This document shows, one piece after another, positions 15,321-15,348 of a stretch of 15,348 nucleotides of DNA. Source of the stretch: Chamaesiphon sp. (GTDB lineage Bacteria; Cyanobacteriota; Cyanobacteriia; Cyanobacteriales; Chamaesiphonaceae). The position numbers were made by a program, and so were the translations under genes. Location: the NCBI GenBank assembly GCA_020059425.1, contig JAGVCD010000185.1, positions 1 through 15,348 on the forward strand, given 5' to 3'. How positions within the stretch are numbered: position 1 is the stretch's first letter; every line of letters begins with the position of its first letter. Under the pieces are notes generated by a model. The model was not told the DNA's origin. It saw nothing but the letters and a program-made list of their open reading frames with translations, and did no database searches.

Positions 15321-15348
15321 GTAAAGTTACTTGGAATTTATCTACTAA

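Noticed and set aside
1..15348. CRISPR array, tRNA, rRNA, insertion sequence or prophage remnant
   Set aside because: No regularly spaced direct repeats, no cloverleaf-like or rRNA sequence, no transposase-like frame and no terminal inverted repeats were seen.

Overview
The window is one long block of genes on the minus strand and is cyanobacterial. Read in the direction of transcription (high to low coordinates) it is the ribosomal S10-spc-alpha supercluster: rplC-rplD-rplW-rplB-rpsS-rplV-rpsC-rplP-rpmC-rpsQ-rplN-rplX-rplE-rpsH-rplF-rplR-rpsE-rplO-secY-adk-infA-rpmJ-rpsM-rpsK-rpoA-rplQ-truA. The cyanobacterial call rests on gene content (no rpsJ before rplC, no rpsN between rplE and rpsH, no rpmD between rpsE and rplO, no map after adk, no rpsD between rpsK and rpoA), on the protein sequences (short adenylate kinase, cyanobacterial-type SecY, IF1 and RpoA N-termini), and on three perfect HIP1 octamers (GCGATCGC). 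I cannot name the genus.

Layout. 15306-14515: an unrelated-looking 263-residue protein on the same strand with a papain-like Cys/His/Asp signature, the only gene here I do not recognise. 14514-14141: a 374-bp gap with a good sigma70-type promoter (TAGACA, 17 bp, TATTAT), implying an untranslated leader of about 285 nt before rplC. 14140-5370: eighteen tightly packed ribosomal protein genes. 5369-5140: a 230-bp AT-rich spacer. 5139-3230: secY and adk. 3229-3112: a spacer with a terminator-like hairpin. 3111-2881: infA, starting with TTG. 2880-2786: a spacer where a hairpin plus T-tract overlaps a near-consensus promoter (TTTACA, 17 bp, TATAAT) reading into rpmJ. 2785-209: rpmJ, rpsM, rpsK, rpoA, rplQ. 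204-1: the first 68 codons of truA, cut by the window edge.

The genes supply the core of both ribosomal subunits, the membrane channel that receives nascent proteins (SecY), the nucleotide-balancing enzyme Adk, initiation factor IF1, the RNA polymerase alpha subunit and a tRNA pseudouridine synthase, so translation, transcription and secretion capacity are co-expressed. Non-ATG starts occur at rplW (GTG), rpsM (GTG), truA (GTG) and infA (TTG).

The coding content is ordinary and highly conserved. What merits a second look is non-coding (the overlapping terminator/promoter before rpmJ, several perfect intercistronic hairpins, the long rplC leader) and the papain-like protein upstream. I saw no CRISPR array, tRNA, rRNA, transposon or obvious new multi-gene system.
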